Positions 1 through 11,165 of a stretch of DNA of 64,000 bases are shown in pieces. The stretch covers positions 4,803,800-4,867,799 of the forward strand of contig JAQFVV010000018.1 of NCBI GenBank assembly GCA_028023455.1, in the 5' to 3' direction. A program made the position numbers and the translations under genes. The stretch comes from Epiperipatus broadwayi. Lineage: Eukaryota; Onychophora; Udeonychophora; Euonychophora; Peripatidae. The notes below the pieces were generated by a model. It saw only the letters and a program-made list of their open reading frames with translations. It made no database searches and had not been told where the DNA came from. How positions within the stretch are numbered: the first letter of the stretch is position 1; the number at the start of each line of letters is the position of its first letter.

Positions 1-689
1 GTAATTTGCATTGTATATTCTTAATTTTTCTATTTTCATGATTTGTTAGATGAAAAATATCACCCAATTTTTACACAAAATTCATCTCATGTGTAGCACT
101 TTTGGATAATTTATTATAAATCAATTTAAGACAAGAAACTGGCTTTCTGAAAAAAATGTAATGTACATGTATTCTTAGTTTGGATTTATATCATTACTTT
201 ATTAAAACTTAATAAAAAGCAAACTATCAATGATAATAATGATCACAATATCTGTTGTTAATATAGTCTTTGGAATCATAAATTTGTTTTAGATCCGTTA
301 ATATTATATATATTTGTAACCTCATGGTTGAGCTTGATGTTTCTCAAGAATGGTAAAAGGTTGGACTGTTCAACATATAGGTTAGCTCTCTGCCAGATTG
401 TCTGTGAGACTTTTCACATACAATCTGTCAGATAAATCATTTTCACAATTTCTAATATACTAATTTAATAGTGTCATTAAATAACACCATAGAAGTAGTG
501 AATATTTTATTGCTAAATAATAGTTTGTCAATAGAAGTTAAAATTATAATTATTTTAAGTTAAATAGTATAATTAGTCACTAAATATATTTTTACAGTAA
601 TCTAAAATAGTGTGTTAAATGGTTTAATTAGTTATCATTTGTATTTAAAGATGATGATTTATTAATTTTAGGCAAGTATAATCACAGTA
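1..689. other. AT-rich non-coding flank
   Basis: No gene, RNA or repeat is recognised. The sequence is AT-rich with short open frames only. It ends where the left arm of the Penelope-like palindrome begins. Confidence 0.6.
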
Positions 690-881
690 ATTTAGATGTG
701 ATATATTGGACTATTTTCATCATCTATGAGTTAATGTTGAATGTATAGAAAATTGAACTTTCCAAATACAAAGAACTTGTTAGTAATAATACACAAATAG
801 ACAATATGGTTGAGTAGTTTTATTTTCCACCCTTTTTCAGGTATTGCTGGCCTATATGCACAGTGACAATATTCACTTAGA

Positions 882-952
882 AGTTGAACTCACACCTTTA
901 GATTCTTGAATATTGAATTTAAGGCAAACACTCTAACCAACTGAGCTATTCT
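882..952 (-). other. tRNA-like segment in PLE terminal region (minus arm)
   Basis: Reverse-complemented, it holds a pol III A-box-like stretch (TAGCTCAGTTGGTTAGAG, at 950-933) and a degenerate B-box-like GAGTTCAACTT near 890. The same module is at 3853-3927 and 51486-51560, each time at the end of a PLE copy. It is therefore part of the element rather than a tRNA gene. Confidence 0.5.
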
Positions 953-1159
953 GTCAAAGGCAATATATAGTAGAAATTTGATATATTTATATATGAGGGT
1001 TGGTTCAAATCCTCCTGACTCCTTCAATTTTTTTTATTATTGTTTAATATTTTTTCTAAGAGCTAGATTAATTAGAGGCTTCCATATATTGTGCATTGCC
1101 ACACTGGGTTGATTTATAGAATTATTTACCATTGTCATATGAGCAGCTTCCTTGACTTT

Positions 1160-2310
1160 TCTTCAGTGCATTTTTTTCCTCTTTGTCCAATATTTTTGTA
1201 TTTTCCCAATTAAACATATTATCATTAGTACATACCTGATCTTCTATGATAGACACATCTGTTTTTTTTAGCCATTAGTTTGTGTTCTTTCAATCACTGT
1301 TCAACATGGTGACAAGTCTCACCACTGAATTTCATTCTACATTCACATGATATTTTATAGATGCAGTTTTTGTTCTTTAGCATTTCCAGTTTAGGCTTAG
1401 TAGAAGTAAGTATTCCTCAAAGTGTGGTATGGCTTTGGAAAGCTGTTGTAATGTTATATTGATTACATATTTTCTTTAATTTGTCTACCATTTCTGGTAT
1501 GTATGGATACACTTCCATACCAATAATTGTTTTTTTACTTTTGGTGTCTCTTTGTGTTGTCTATTGAAGTTTTTTTTTTAAATCACTAGTTTCTAAACAA
1601 ACCTCCTTTGCTCTGTTCCATAATGATAGTACAATTTTGTGTTTAGTGCTTCTCATATGATTGGATGCATATTCCAAGTACTTATCAGTGTGTTGTTTTT
1701 CTATATTCTTGTTTTTATGTTGCCCTGAGGGAGACTTGTCACAACAACATCCAAGAATTCCAATTATTGTTCTTGTTCCCATTTTATTGTGAATTAAATT
1801 GTAGGAGATATGTTGTTAATATGCATCCAGAATAACTATAATTGTACTTCCCCATATGGCTATACCACAAATTTATCATCAACATACCAAAACTACCCTT
1901 TAGGTGGACATAGAATATTTCAAGTTCTTCCATGTAAATGTTGCTGAGCAAGAATGATAGTGATGATCTCATGGTCATTTCTTGATTTTGTTGGAAGAAT
2001 TCTGAGTTATATTGAAAGTATGTTATCATTATATAGAATGTTAATAATTCTATTATGCTATCAACCAGTAGAGCTGTTCTAGTTTGTAGACTATTATCAT
2101 CATATAACCTTTTGCTTACAATAGACAGTGATTTCACATCAAAGCTTACTAATATGTCAGTTCTTTCCATTGTTATGTTCCTGACTAATTCTACAAAGTG
2201 CTTAGAATCCCTGGTGAAAAATTGTTTCCTGTATGCCAATGGTCGAAGAACATCAAAAAGAAATATTGACAAATTTTGATATGGTGAATTTCTAAAACTA
2301 ACAATAGGTC
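1160..2310 (-). pseudogene. PLE reverse transcriptase/GIY-YIG relic (minus copy)
   Basis: The frame is broken into pieces. The piece at 1784-2272 carries the N-terminal RT region: LVSFDVKSL, then an RLYDDNSLQTRT segment, then QNQEMTM, equivalent to the QxxGxxMGS block of PLE reverse transcriptases, with the Gly replaced by Glu and MGS changed to MRS. The piece at 1561-1782 carries a segment like the PLE post-palm region (NHMRSTKHKIVLSLWNRA). The region beyond 1560 matches the GIY-YIG part of the plus-strand arm. Multiple frameshifts and stops are present. The family assignment is firm from motif order and from the second copy. Activity is excluded. Confidence 0.75.
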
Positions 2311-2390
2311 TTAATGGAACATTGTTTTTATGTATTTTAGATCATATTTCAGCAAGATTCCTCACCTGTATACATAATGTTTCATTAAAA

Positions 2391-3758
2391 CTTATTGTTA
2401 GTTCTAGAAATTCACCATGTTAAAATTTGTCAAGATTTCTTCTCAAAGTTCTTAGTCCATTGGCATATAGGACACAATTTAAAAAATCAAGAATTCTAAG
2501 TGCTTTGTAGAATTTGTCAGGAACATGAAAATGGAAAGAACTGTCATATTAGTAAGCTTTGATGTGGAAAGACTGTTTACAAATATACCATGAGATGAGG
2601 CATTGTCTATTGTAAGGAAAAGGTTATATGATGATAATAGTTTACAAACTAGAATAGCCCTACCTGTTGATAGTATAAATGGAATTATTAACATTCTGTA
2701 TAACAACAACAAACATACTTTCAAAATAACAGAATTCTTCCAACAAAATCAAGAGATGACCATGGGATCATCACTGTCACCCTTGCTCAGCAACATGTAC
2801 ATAGAATAACTTGAAACCACAGCCATAAATACTACTTCATGTCCACCTAAAGTGTGGCTTCAGTATGTTGATGATACATTTGTGGTTTGGCCACATGGAG
2901 AGGTAAAATTACAGTCATTCTGGATGCACATTTGCAACATATCAGCTACAATTAAATTCACAATAGAATCAGAACAAGAACAAAAATTGGCATTCTTGGA
3001 TGTTTATGTGACAAGACTCCCTCAGAACAAAGAAAAACAACAGTGTATAGGAAACCAACACACACTGGCAAGTACTTGGCATATACATTCAATCATATGA
3101 GAATCACTAAACATCAAATTGTACTACCACTATGGAACAGAGCAAAAAAGGTTTGTTCAGATACCAGTTATTTGGAAAAAGAAAAGATTCACATAGAACA
3201 AATGCTTATGAAGAATGATTATCCATCAATGGTCATCAAGAAAACCTTCAATAGATAATGCAAAGAGACATCAAAAGAGAAAATTATTGGTACAGTTGTG
3301 TATCCACACATACCAGGAATGGCAGATGAATTAAGGAAAATCTGTAGTCAATATAACATTACAACAGATTTCTAAAGTCATACTACACTTCAAGGAATTA
3401 TTACTTCTACTAAACCTAAACTGAAAATGCTGAAGAACAAAAACTGCATCTATGAAATATCATGTGAATGTAAAAGACCTGTCACCCTGTTGAACAGCAA
3501 TTGAAGAACACAAATTAATAGTTAAAAGAAAAAACAGATGTGACTATCATAGCAGATCATGTATGTACTAATGACCATATGTTTAATTGGGAAAATACAA
3601 AGATATTGGATAAAAAGGAAAAAATGCATAGAAGAAAATTCAAGAAAGCTGCACATATGACAATGGTAAATAATCCTATAAGTCAACTCAGAGTGGCAAT
3701 ACACAATGTATGGAAGACTCTAATTAATCTTGCTCTTAGGAAAAATATTAAACAATAA
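2391..3758 (+). pseudogene. PLE reverse transcriptase/GIY-YIG endonuclease relic (plus copy)
   Basis: Reading pieces: 2603-2809 carries RLYDDNSLQTR and QNQEMTMGSSLSPLLSNMYIE, the QxxGxxMGSxLSP block. 2852-3100 carries the YVDDTFVVWPHG active-site box and FLDVYVTR. 3043-3258 carries YRKPTHTGKYLAY and then NRAKKVC, typical of the PLE thumb/linker. 3420-3480 carries a CIYEISCEC segment, the start of the GIY-YIG domain, whose YIG part is not legible. 3540-3758 carries the C-terminal DHVCTNDHMFNWENTKIL segment of that domain. This motif order is diagnostic of Penelope-like elements. Stops and frameshifts separate all pieces, so it is a pseudogene. Confidence 0.8.
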
Positions 3759-3852
3759 TAAAAAAAATTTTTTTTAAATTGAATGACTCAGGAGGATTTG
3801 AACCAACCTTCATATATAAATATATCAAATTTTCACTATATATTTCATTTAA

Positions 3853-3927
3853 TAGAATAGCTCAGTTGGTTAGAGCATTTGCCTTAAATTCAATATTCAA
3901 GAATCTAAAGAAGTGAGTTCAACTTCT
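3853..3927 (+). other. tRNA-like segment in PLE terminal region (plus arm)
   Basis: TAGCTCAGTTGGTTAGAG (3858-3875) is close to a tRNA D-arm/A box. GAGTTCAACTTC (3915-3926) is a weak B box. The spacing is close to that of a tRNA, but I could not draw a full cloverleaf. It is repeated at the ends of the other PLE copies in the window. Confidence 0.5.
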
Positions 3928-4145
3928 AAGTGAATATTGTCACTGTTCATATATGCCAGCAACACCTGAAGAAGAGTGGAGAATAATTCTAATTGAAACA
4001 TTATGTAATTACTAACCTGTGCTGTCTAATTGTGTGTTATTACTAACAAGTTATTTGTATTTGGAAAGTTAAAATAAAGTTTAAAATATTCTACACGCAT
4101 TCACTCGTAGATGATGGAAATAATCCAACATATCACATCTAATTT

Positions 4146-6621
4146 GCAAAAGTATTTTTCAAACTGGAAATAAAAAGGCAGCAATTAAAGACTGAATTTT
4201 TTTTTTTCATTTCTTAATAATGTTTCTAAAATTTTACTATTTTGATTCAAAAAAATCTTAATTCTAACATTTTGCCTGACAGTAACCATAATGATCTTTT
4301 CCAATATTTTGAAAACAAATTAAGAAACCTCCAATTCATGATAGAGAATACACTATAATCCAGACATGTGATAACTGGTATAAAAGCTGAAATTTGGAAA
4401 ATCCAGACAGTCTTTACAAATTTTTTTTGCATTAAAGACATATTCAGGTTCAAATTTTTAAATAGCCATTTTGTTTGTCATCTACATGATGGTTGTCTAG
4501 ATTGAACAACTACATATTTGCCTTTGTTGGGCAAATGACTCCTCACTGTTCTATGAAAAAGATGGATAACAACACATAAACCAGAAAATATCATTAATTA
4601 ATTCATTAATTCTTTATTTCAAGAAATCTTATTTTTTACAGACAACTGTTATTGATAAAATAGACAAATTGACTTATGGAATGCTGTCTTACTTCAACAA
4701 TAAAGCGCTGAATTTCTTTAATTGAAAGTAATAGTAAATAATTGATAATTGGAAAATTATATTTATTAACTTCAAATAAATAGCTGATGTTTACTTTCAA
4801 ATTATTGTAAAAATAATTATTTTTTTTTTAATACAAAAAAGGATTCATATTAGTTTTAATGTTGTGAATGGTCTTATCTTTAATTATGTAAGGAAAAACT
4901 TTAAACAATAATTTTTTCAACTCAAATATCTATCCATAAACTTGTAGCTTAGAGAAATGAACTGTGATTCAAAAAGTAATGAAAATTCGTTTGTTGTGGA
5001 TATTTAAACTATTTGCTTTATCAGAGATACAATAAGAGTTACTGACATCATGGATTAAAAATCTATAAATAAATATATTAATTATATATCTCAACTTAAA
5101 GAAGTAATGATTTCTAATCCATTGGATAAAGTTATAGCATCTGTTCCAATGAATTAAATCACTGGGTGAAATAAACTGGAATGAACTACGTATCTGATGC
5201 TTGAGGAATTGCATTATGAATTATCATTGCTAAATATTTAAATAACATTCAATGGATAATGATTTAGGAAAGCTAAATATTAAAATGCCACTCATAAATT
5301 ATGGATTATCAAGGAGTCTTAAATATGATAAATGTTGAAGTTATAAGCAATCTTCAAAACGGATTAATGTATTAAATATAGATTACCTTGGATTAACAAG
5401 TATGTTAAACAAAATTTATTAATCTTTATGTTTTGTCCCAGGAAGAATTATATTACAAAATGAAATTATTTATTATTTACATCATCTGTGTTGCTGTTAT
5501 TTTAAAAATGTTTGTAAATTCCCAAAAACTCGGAAATATTTTTCAAAATTATCCTATGCTTTTTCTCATAATTTTCTTTTTTAGTTAGTTAATATTATTA
5601 TTATTAATGTGATAGTATCTCAAATATTACTATGCTATATTGAATGGGATTAAATGTGATTTACCTTAGGTTTAGGTTGTATAAAAGTAAGTAACTAATA
5701 AACGTATATAAATATGTGCTATATTGCAATTGTTGTAGATTTTGTGGATTCTTAAGTTTAATCTCAAAGTAAAAATGAAGTCAGTCATTCTTATGTAAAT
5801 AAATAAATCTGTAAGGAATATTTTATGCATCATTTTTACATGTTAGTATTAATTTTTCACTGTTATATAGTAATTAACAAGTTAGCCTAATGATCTAGTT
5901 ATATTTTGTCAGTAGAATAGTACTCTGGGAAAGTTTAAGTCTGTAATTGAATCTAGTAAAAGATCTTAAGCGAAATAAATAAGCCCAATGTGGTAAATGT
6001 CGTCTAGGTATGCTAAGCAATGATTTGTACTTGTTTCTCGTAAAAAAATGAAAACTTCTCCAGCATTATAAGTGAGATTGATTGATAATTGATTCGTGAA
6101 ACAAAATATTTAAAAACAATTACAAAACATTTGTCTTTTATGAAGATGATAATTATTATTGTCAGGTATTTAAATTGATAATTTAAAGAAAAATGAACAA
6201 CCTATTCCTATTTAATGTTAGTGTCTTCACAATACTGTCTGATAGTACATTTTTTATATCTCAAGTTCAAATTAGATTTAAAAAACAAATAGTAATATTT
6301 ATTAGATGACTAATATAATTTTCTTATTATTATTTGTTTTATCGTTTATTTTATATTGTGTAATAAAGTAATTATTTTTTCTAATATTTCTCTTTTGCCA
6401 TTATTAAAAAAATATCATCACTGCATATTCACGATATAAAGTTCATATTTAAGATATTAGCTTACATATAAAACTTATCTGAATTAAATACATCATTATT
6501 GTATTAACACTATCTGAATTGTAAAAGTATTGGGTAAGATGATGTACGTAAAATTCATTTTACATTGTCCTATCCTAAAATGCACAAACACACTTGATAT
6601 CCATGCATTTATTTTTCTACT
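4146..6621. other. AT-rich non-coding DNA
   Basis: Only short chance open frames are present. No exon, tRNA or transposon motif was recognised. Confidence 0.5.
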
Positions 6622-6985
6622 TTATAAAATCTTGAGATAAATCATTAATCAACTTTTTATTTAAAGATGCTAGCCTTAGTTTTAAAACACAAAATAAGTT
6701 AATCTTTAGTTAGTTAATTTTAAAACACAAAATAAGTTAATCTTTAGTTAGTTCTTATAGTAAAAAACAATATATTTGTAAGGATTTTTATTATTAAATA
6801 CAATAAGATTAAGGGGACACGTATTACTACAAAACTTTGAGATAAATCATTAATCAACTTTAAATTTCTAACCTCAGTTTTAAAACACAGGTTAAGTTAT
6901 AAGAAACAATATATTTGCAAAGATTTATACTAATAAAATAGAATAAGCCTAAAAGTACACATATTATTGAATAATCTTGAGAAAT
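6622..6985. repeat. Degenerate tandem repeat, about 205-210 bp period
   Basis: The block starting TCTTGAGATAAATCATTAAT at about 6630 recurs at about 6836 (TTTGAGATAAATCATTAATC), followed in both by AAAACACA, AAGTTA and AACAATATATTTG. A third start (TCTTGAG) is seen at about 6975. Inside the first unit a shorter stretch (TTTTAAAACACAAAATAAG and its downstream TTAATCTTTAGTTAG) is itself duplicated with a period of about 42 bp (about 6678 and 6718). Confidence 0.65.
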
Positions 6986-7205
6986 TTGTTTATTATTTTA
7001 TTAAATGTGAATCTATTATCAAAATAAAGATAATTTTAGCTTATGTGGAAATATATAAAAACTTTTATGCTTGGCGAATTGCAAGTCAAGTGAGAGATAG
7101 TAGTCGCACTTTTCTCTCATTATCGATCTCAGCCATCTCAACAACACTGTCTCCACATTATTGCACCGAGATAGCAAATGAATTTTCCTTATGGTTTTAA
7201 TATAC

Positions 7206-7760
7206 TGTAACGAGCACAGACGTTCGTTACATTGTTTTTTTTTATATTTATTAAACATGAAAGTAAATTAAAAAGTTCGCATTTAAAAATTTTCTTTAAG
7301 AATTAAAAATTGAAATTAAATATCATCTTAAACTCGTATATATTAAATCGCACAGATAAAAAAAAATTATTAAAATAAAACTGTATTAAAAATAGAAAAG
7401 GATCAACACATCGATGACGTAATGTTAAGTCAATCTTTCAAAGTAATATAAAAGGACAAGTTTGGAAATTATTAGTTAGTGACTGGATTATGATTATTAC
7501 GATGTGACAGATAGGTGTTAGTGCGGAGGTGCGGGAGAAGCGATTGAAGAGACGCACGATTCAATCACTTCAGTTTTGCTAGGAAAGAAAGAGAAATGAA
7601 CTATCGTTTTATACATTGAGGACTAGTTAAAGCAAAAATCTCCGGATGGATAAATAAATCGGCCTTCAGAACATTAACCTCTTTAGGACGGCGTGGGAAT
7701 TCACGTTCATGGCAAGCAACGGATAAAGTTGGACGTTTTAAAAATCGTAAGAACTTTATA
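7206..7760 (+). promoter_or_regulatory. LTR-like or promoter-like segment with TATA box
   Basis: The segment starts TGTAACGA, has a short hairpin (TGTAACG...CGTTACA, 7207-7231), a TATA-like ATATAAAAGG at about 7447-7456, and is GC-richer than its surroundings to about 7760. TGTAAC is also the start of the LTRs at 15775 and 18815. No partner LTR, clear 3' end or coding region was seen. Read it only as a possible solo-LTR remnant. Confidence 0.25.
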
Positions 7761-9217
7761 TTCACTTGAAACAATAAGAACTCTAAATTTTAAAACTTTT
7801 TAGTAAATAATGCAATAGAATCCTATCTGACCAAACTAAATTCTTCATTAATAATGTTATTTGATGTATTTGTTAGTTATTTATTTAAAATCATTTCCAT
7901 TTATTTAATTTTGTTCTTTAAGTTTATTTATGATTTCTGTTTTCCGATAAATTAAAATATATCAATGTTAAACTTAAGTCGGGCGTGAATGGCTGTATAG
8001 ATTTGTAAAGTTATATTAGGGGAGGGTAATCTTAGGTTATTTGTTTCGTGGTTAAATTGGGTCAATGGATTGGATATATTGGTGTGATTAGTAGATGTAA
8101 TATTGATTCGCTACGGGCAGAATCGCTTCATACGCCGCACACTTCCGTTTGCCTATGGAAGGAATTATAAGTCGGATACCGCAGTTCCTTTCTATGGAGT
8201 TTTTTGTTTTATTGCTCTTCTTTGCAGATAGATGTAATATTCCTATCTCATGAGAAGCAATTTCTTCTCTTAACTTTTTGTGCTGCCGTATTTTATTACA
8301 TTGAATACATCGATATATCAGATGAATTGATGCCGGTTTGACTACGAATTTTAACCTAAGGTTAAATAGGGATAGAATGTTTATTTTCAAAAGTAAATCT
8401 ATGTGGTCTATTCATACTTGACCCTAAATAAAAATGCATTAAATTTAAGTTGTTTATAGACGCTTGCATGGATTGGTTATCGGTTAAGTATGTTTTGGGT
8501 TTTCATATTTGATCAAAATATATAGACATTCGATAAATAATGATACCTTACGGTGAGTATCTAAAATGTATTTATTCGGATGTCTTTTAAATTATTGGTG
8601 ACAATGCAAGTATCTTATGGTGAATACTAATGGGTTACGTATAAATTTCTCCCTCCGCAATTGTCAGTATCAATAATTTTGTATTTTGATCGTTTATGTT
8701 TCTTTTGAAATGTTTTTGACCGTGAAATCTATGTAACCGATCTATATTCAACATTATAAACAAGCTTTCATAAATTTATATGTGCGAACTTAATTAAAAT
8801 GTAAAATTAGAATATAATAGTAATTAAATGTAAATTAAAGTCAAAAATCAAAGTTAAAAATAATGTTAAATGTTAAAATGTAAAACTAATACTAAAATAA
8901 TTTTAAATCTTATATATATATGTGCATAAATAAATGTTTGTATGCTAATTACTGGCAGTGGCTTATTTTATTTATTTTTTAATGTTGAAATCTAATTAGA
9001 TAAGATATTATATTATTTAATCTCTGCTATTCCACTGAGCTAGTGACATGGGCTAACGACCGGAATCAAAATAAAAAAAAAAATTTTTTTTTTTTTACTT
9101 ACGTATCTGCCTACTTTATAAATTTTTCTAGGTTCAAATGCCTAGATGGCACCCTGTAGTGCAGTTTACGTTAGGTACATTTCTCCAGATCGTTACAATA
9201 CATATATCACAAATATG
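7761..9217. other. Non-coding DNA
   Basis: No supported gene. It contains A and T homopolymer runs (about 9069-9098). Confidence 0.4.
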
Positions 9218-9455
9218 TTTAATAATATTTATCAAGACTATAACCTCGAGAATATGCGTGTAAAATGCGATAGTAGGGACCTCTACAGGTGTTTAACCAC
9301 AAGCTTACGCTATGGAAGAAAAGAGAAGAACCATTGAAGTAAAGAAGGTTCCCCTCTTTTTTTTTCATAGCATAAGCTTGTGGTTAAACACCTGTAGAGG
9401 TCCCTACTATAACATAAGCTGCATATTCTCGAGGTTACAGCCTCGGTAAATATTA
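9218..9455. repeat. Foldback (inverted) repeat
   Basis: Left arm 9218-9318 and right arm 9364-9455 are reverse complements over about 90-100 bp with few mismatches, around a spacer of about 45 bp. Recognisable cores are AGGGACCTCTACAGGTGTTT (left, from about 9274) and its complement on the right, and CTCGAG near both outer ends. No ORF or transposase motif. It may be a MITE-like foldback element. Confidence 0.7.
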
Positions 9456-9682
9456 CTTATGTAATCAATGTGCATTTAATAAATTTATAATTACAAATTT
9501 AAATTATTGTAATAGATTTCTGGCTATAAAATCTTTCCATTGACTCATTGTAAATTGAAAGATTTCACGAGTATTAATGTGTAATAAGAAATGTGGACTT
9601 AATCAGTGAAGTATTGAATAGCTTCAAGCTAGCAGATCTAATGCTTCAGCTTCACGTATTTAAATAGAAAGTAGGTTGAAGT

Positions 9683-9829
9683 AAAGAAGGTTTCCTTCTT
9701 TTCTTCCATAGTGTAAGCTTGTGGATAAACACCTGTAAAGGTCCCTACTATCGCATTTTACATGCATAATCTCGAGGTTACAACCTCGGTAAATATTACT
9801 TACGTAATCATTTAATAAATTTATAAAAA
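9683..9829 (+). repeat. Third copy of the foldback-arm sequence
   Basis: It matches the right arm of the foldback repeat (AAGCTTGTGG, then AAACACCTGTA, then CTCGAGGTTACA and CTCGGTAAATATTACTTA) with several substitutions. It stops where the RTE fragment begins, so the LINE copy probably starts or is truncated at this junction. Confidence 0.65.
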
Positions 9830-11165
9830 TGTTTAAATGATAAAGATGCACTAGATGATTGGAAGAATGCAGTAATAATATTAATATTTTAAAAAGGTGA
9901 TAAAAAAGATATTTGAAATTACAGACCTATCACTTTTATCAGTTCTATACAATTTTTTTATCAAAATAATTACAACTTATCTACAGCAAACTTTGGATTT
10001 TAACCAACTAAAAAAACAAGCTGAATTTAAAAGTGGTTTTAGTACAGTGAATCATATTTAAGTATTGAAATAAGTTATAGAAAGGACCAATGAATATAAA
10101 TTGCCATTATGCTTTGGCTTGGAGGTTATGAAATTTGAAAAGATATTTGATTTTATAAGCATTTCTTTAGTGACTAAAGTATTGGATCATTAAGGTGTAG
10201 ATCCGGAATATTGTCATGTTCTAGAAGAATATTTATAAAAATGCAACAGCAACAATTAGATTACATAATGATACTAGAAAGATTAACCTTGAGTAGAGTG
10301 TATAACAGGTGACCCCATATCTCAAAAACTTTTATGGCAGTTTTGCAAGAACTATTTTGTGGCTTAAAATGGGAAGTTAAAAGAAAATGAAGATTATTTA
10401 AATCATCTAGATTTTGCAAATTATATAATTATTTTTGCAAATAGTACTTTAGATCTTCAGGTAACTTTGGCAAGAATTATCAGATAAAAATAAGAATATA
10501 GATCTAAAGGTAAAATGTTAAAAAAATTAAAGTAATGTTCAATGGATTTTCTCAAAAGAAAAAATAAAGATTGATAATGATAAGTTAGAAGAAATTAATA
10601 ACTATAAATATATTGGTTAAATTATTACTACTAATAGAAACATAATGGATGAAAGTAATTATAGAATTAAACTTCTAGTGCTTTTGATAGAAATAACAAT
10701 GTTAAAATGAAATATGACTAAGTGTTTGAAATGGAAGATTTTTAATAACTGTGTTTTGCCAGTTCTTACTCATGGATCTGAAACATAGATATGTAACACA
10801 AGAGCAATACAGAGTATTTATACTACTTAATGAAATATGGAGAGATATATTTTAGGAATAACAAGGAGATATTGAAAATGAAACACATGGGTGAGATAAC
10901 AAGCAAGTGTTACTGACGTCATTGAAAGAATTAAGAGACTGAAGTAGAGTTGGGTTGGACACATGGCTAAAAAAGGTAATAATAGATGGACAGTTAAAAT
11001 CTTTAAGTGGATTTTAAGAGTTTGTAAAAGACCTAGAAAGAGATCACATGTAAGATGGATGGATGAAATAATGAAGTGTCTTGGGATGATGTGAAGAAAA
11101 AAACTAGAGATCAGAGAAGATAAATAGAACTTGAAGAGACCAAAATGATGATGCTGATAAGTAAA
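9830..11165 (+). pseudogene. Decayed RTE-type LINE fragment (RT and C-terminal region)
   Basis: The segment is collinear with the better copy at 20377-23163, starting within its RT region (GATGATTGGAAGAATGCAGT at 9853 corresponds to about 21817) and running to the 3' end. Shared blocks include the RT finger region, the LDFADD equivalent near 10408, and the C-terminal domain near 10740-11110. It has accumulated stops and indels throughout and has no usable frame. It ends with a GATGATGCTGAT-type tail at about 11145, typical of RTE 3' ends. Confidence 0.8.

Larger units (their letters stand above)
690..2325 (-). mobile_element. Penelope-like element, left arm of palindrome
   Basis: This 5'-truncated PLE copy reads on the minus strand. 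It is an imperfect reverse complement of 2376-4145. In element order it has the first RT block (a PLRPIVS motif, near 2320-2300), the RT palm, the C-terminal GIY-YIG region, and a terminal segment with a tRNA-like stretch. Both arms begin at almost the same point of the reverse transcriptase and share only about 50 bp of spacer (2326-2375). PLEs are known to integrate as 5'-truncated and inverted partial copies, which fits. The outer arm ends lie near 690 and 4145, where AGATGTGATAT and its complement are still recognisable. The copy is decayed and cannot encode an active enzyme. Confidence 0.8.
2376..4145 (+). mobile_element. Penelope-like element, right arm of palindrome
   Basis: Plus-strand partner of the PLE at 690-2325. 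It begins in the first RT block (near 2381-2400), continues through the palm with a YVDDTF catalytic box at about 2865, the C-terminal GIY-YIG region to 3758, a tRNA-like stretch at 3853-3927, and a terminal part ending near 4145. Compared with the left arm it keeps more open frame, but in-frame stops and shifts split it into at least four pieces. The left and right copies differ at many positions, so the pair is old or was formed from two different copies. Confidence 0.8.

Noticed and set aside
3966-3999. Intact hammerhead in the PLE at 2376-4145
   Set aside because: CTGAAGA and GAAAC are present, but helix I does not pair and helix II pairing is poor. At most a relic.
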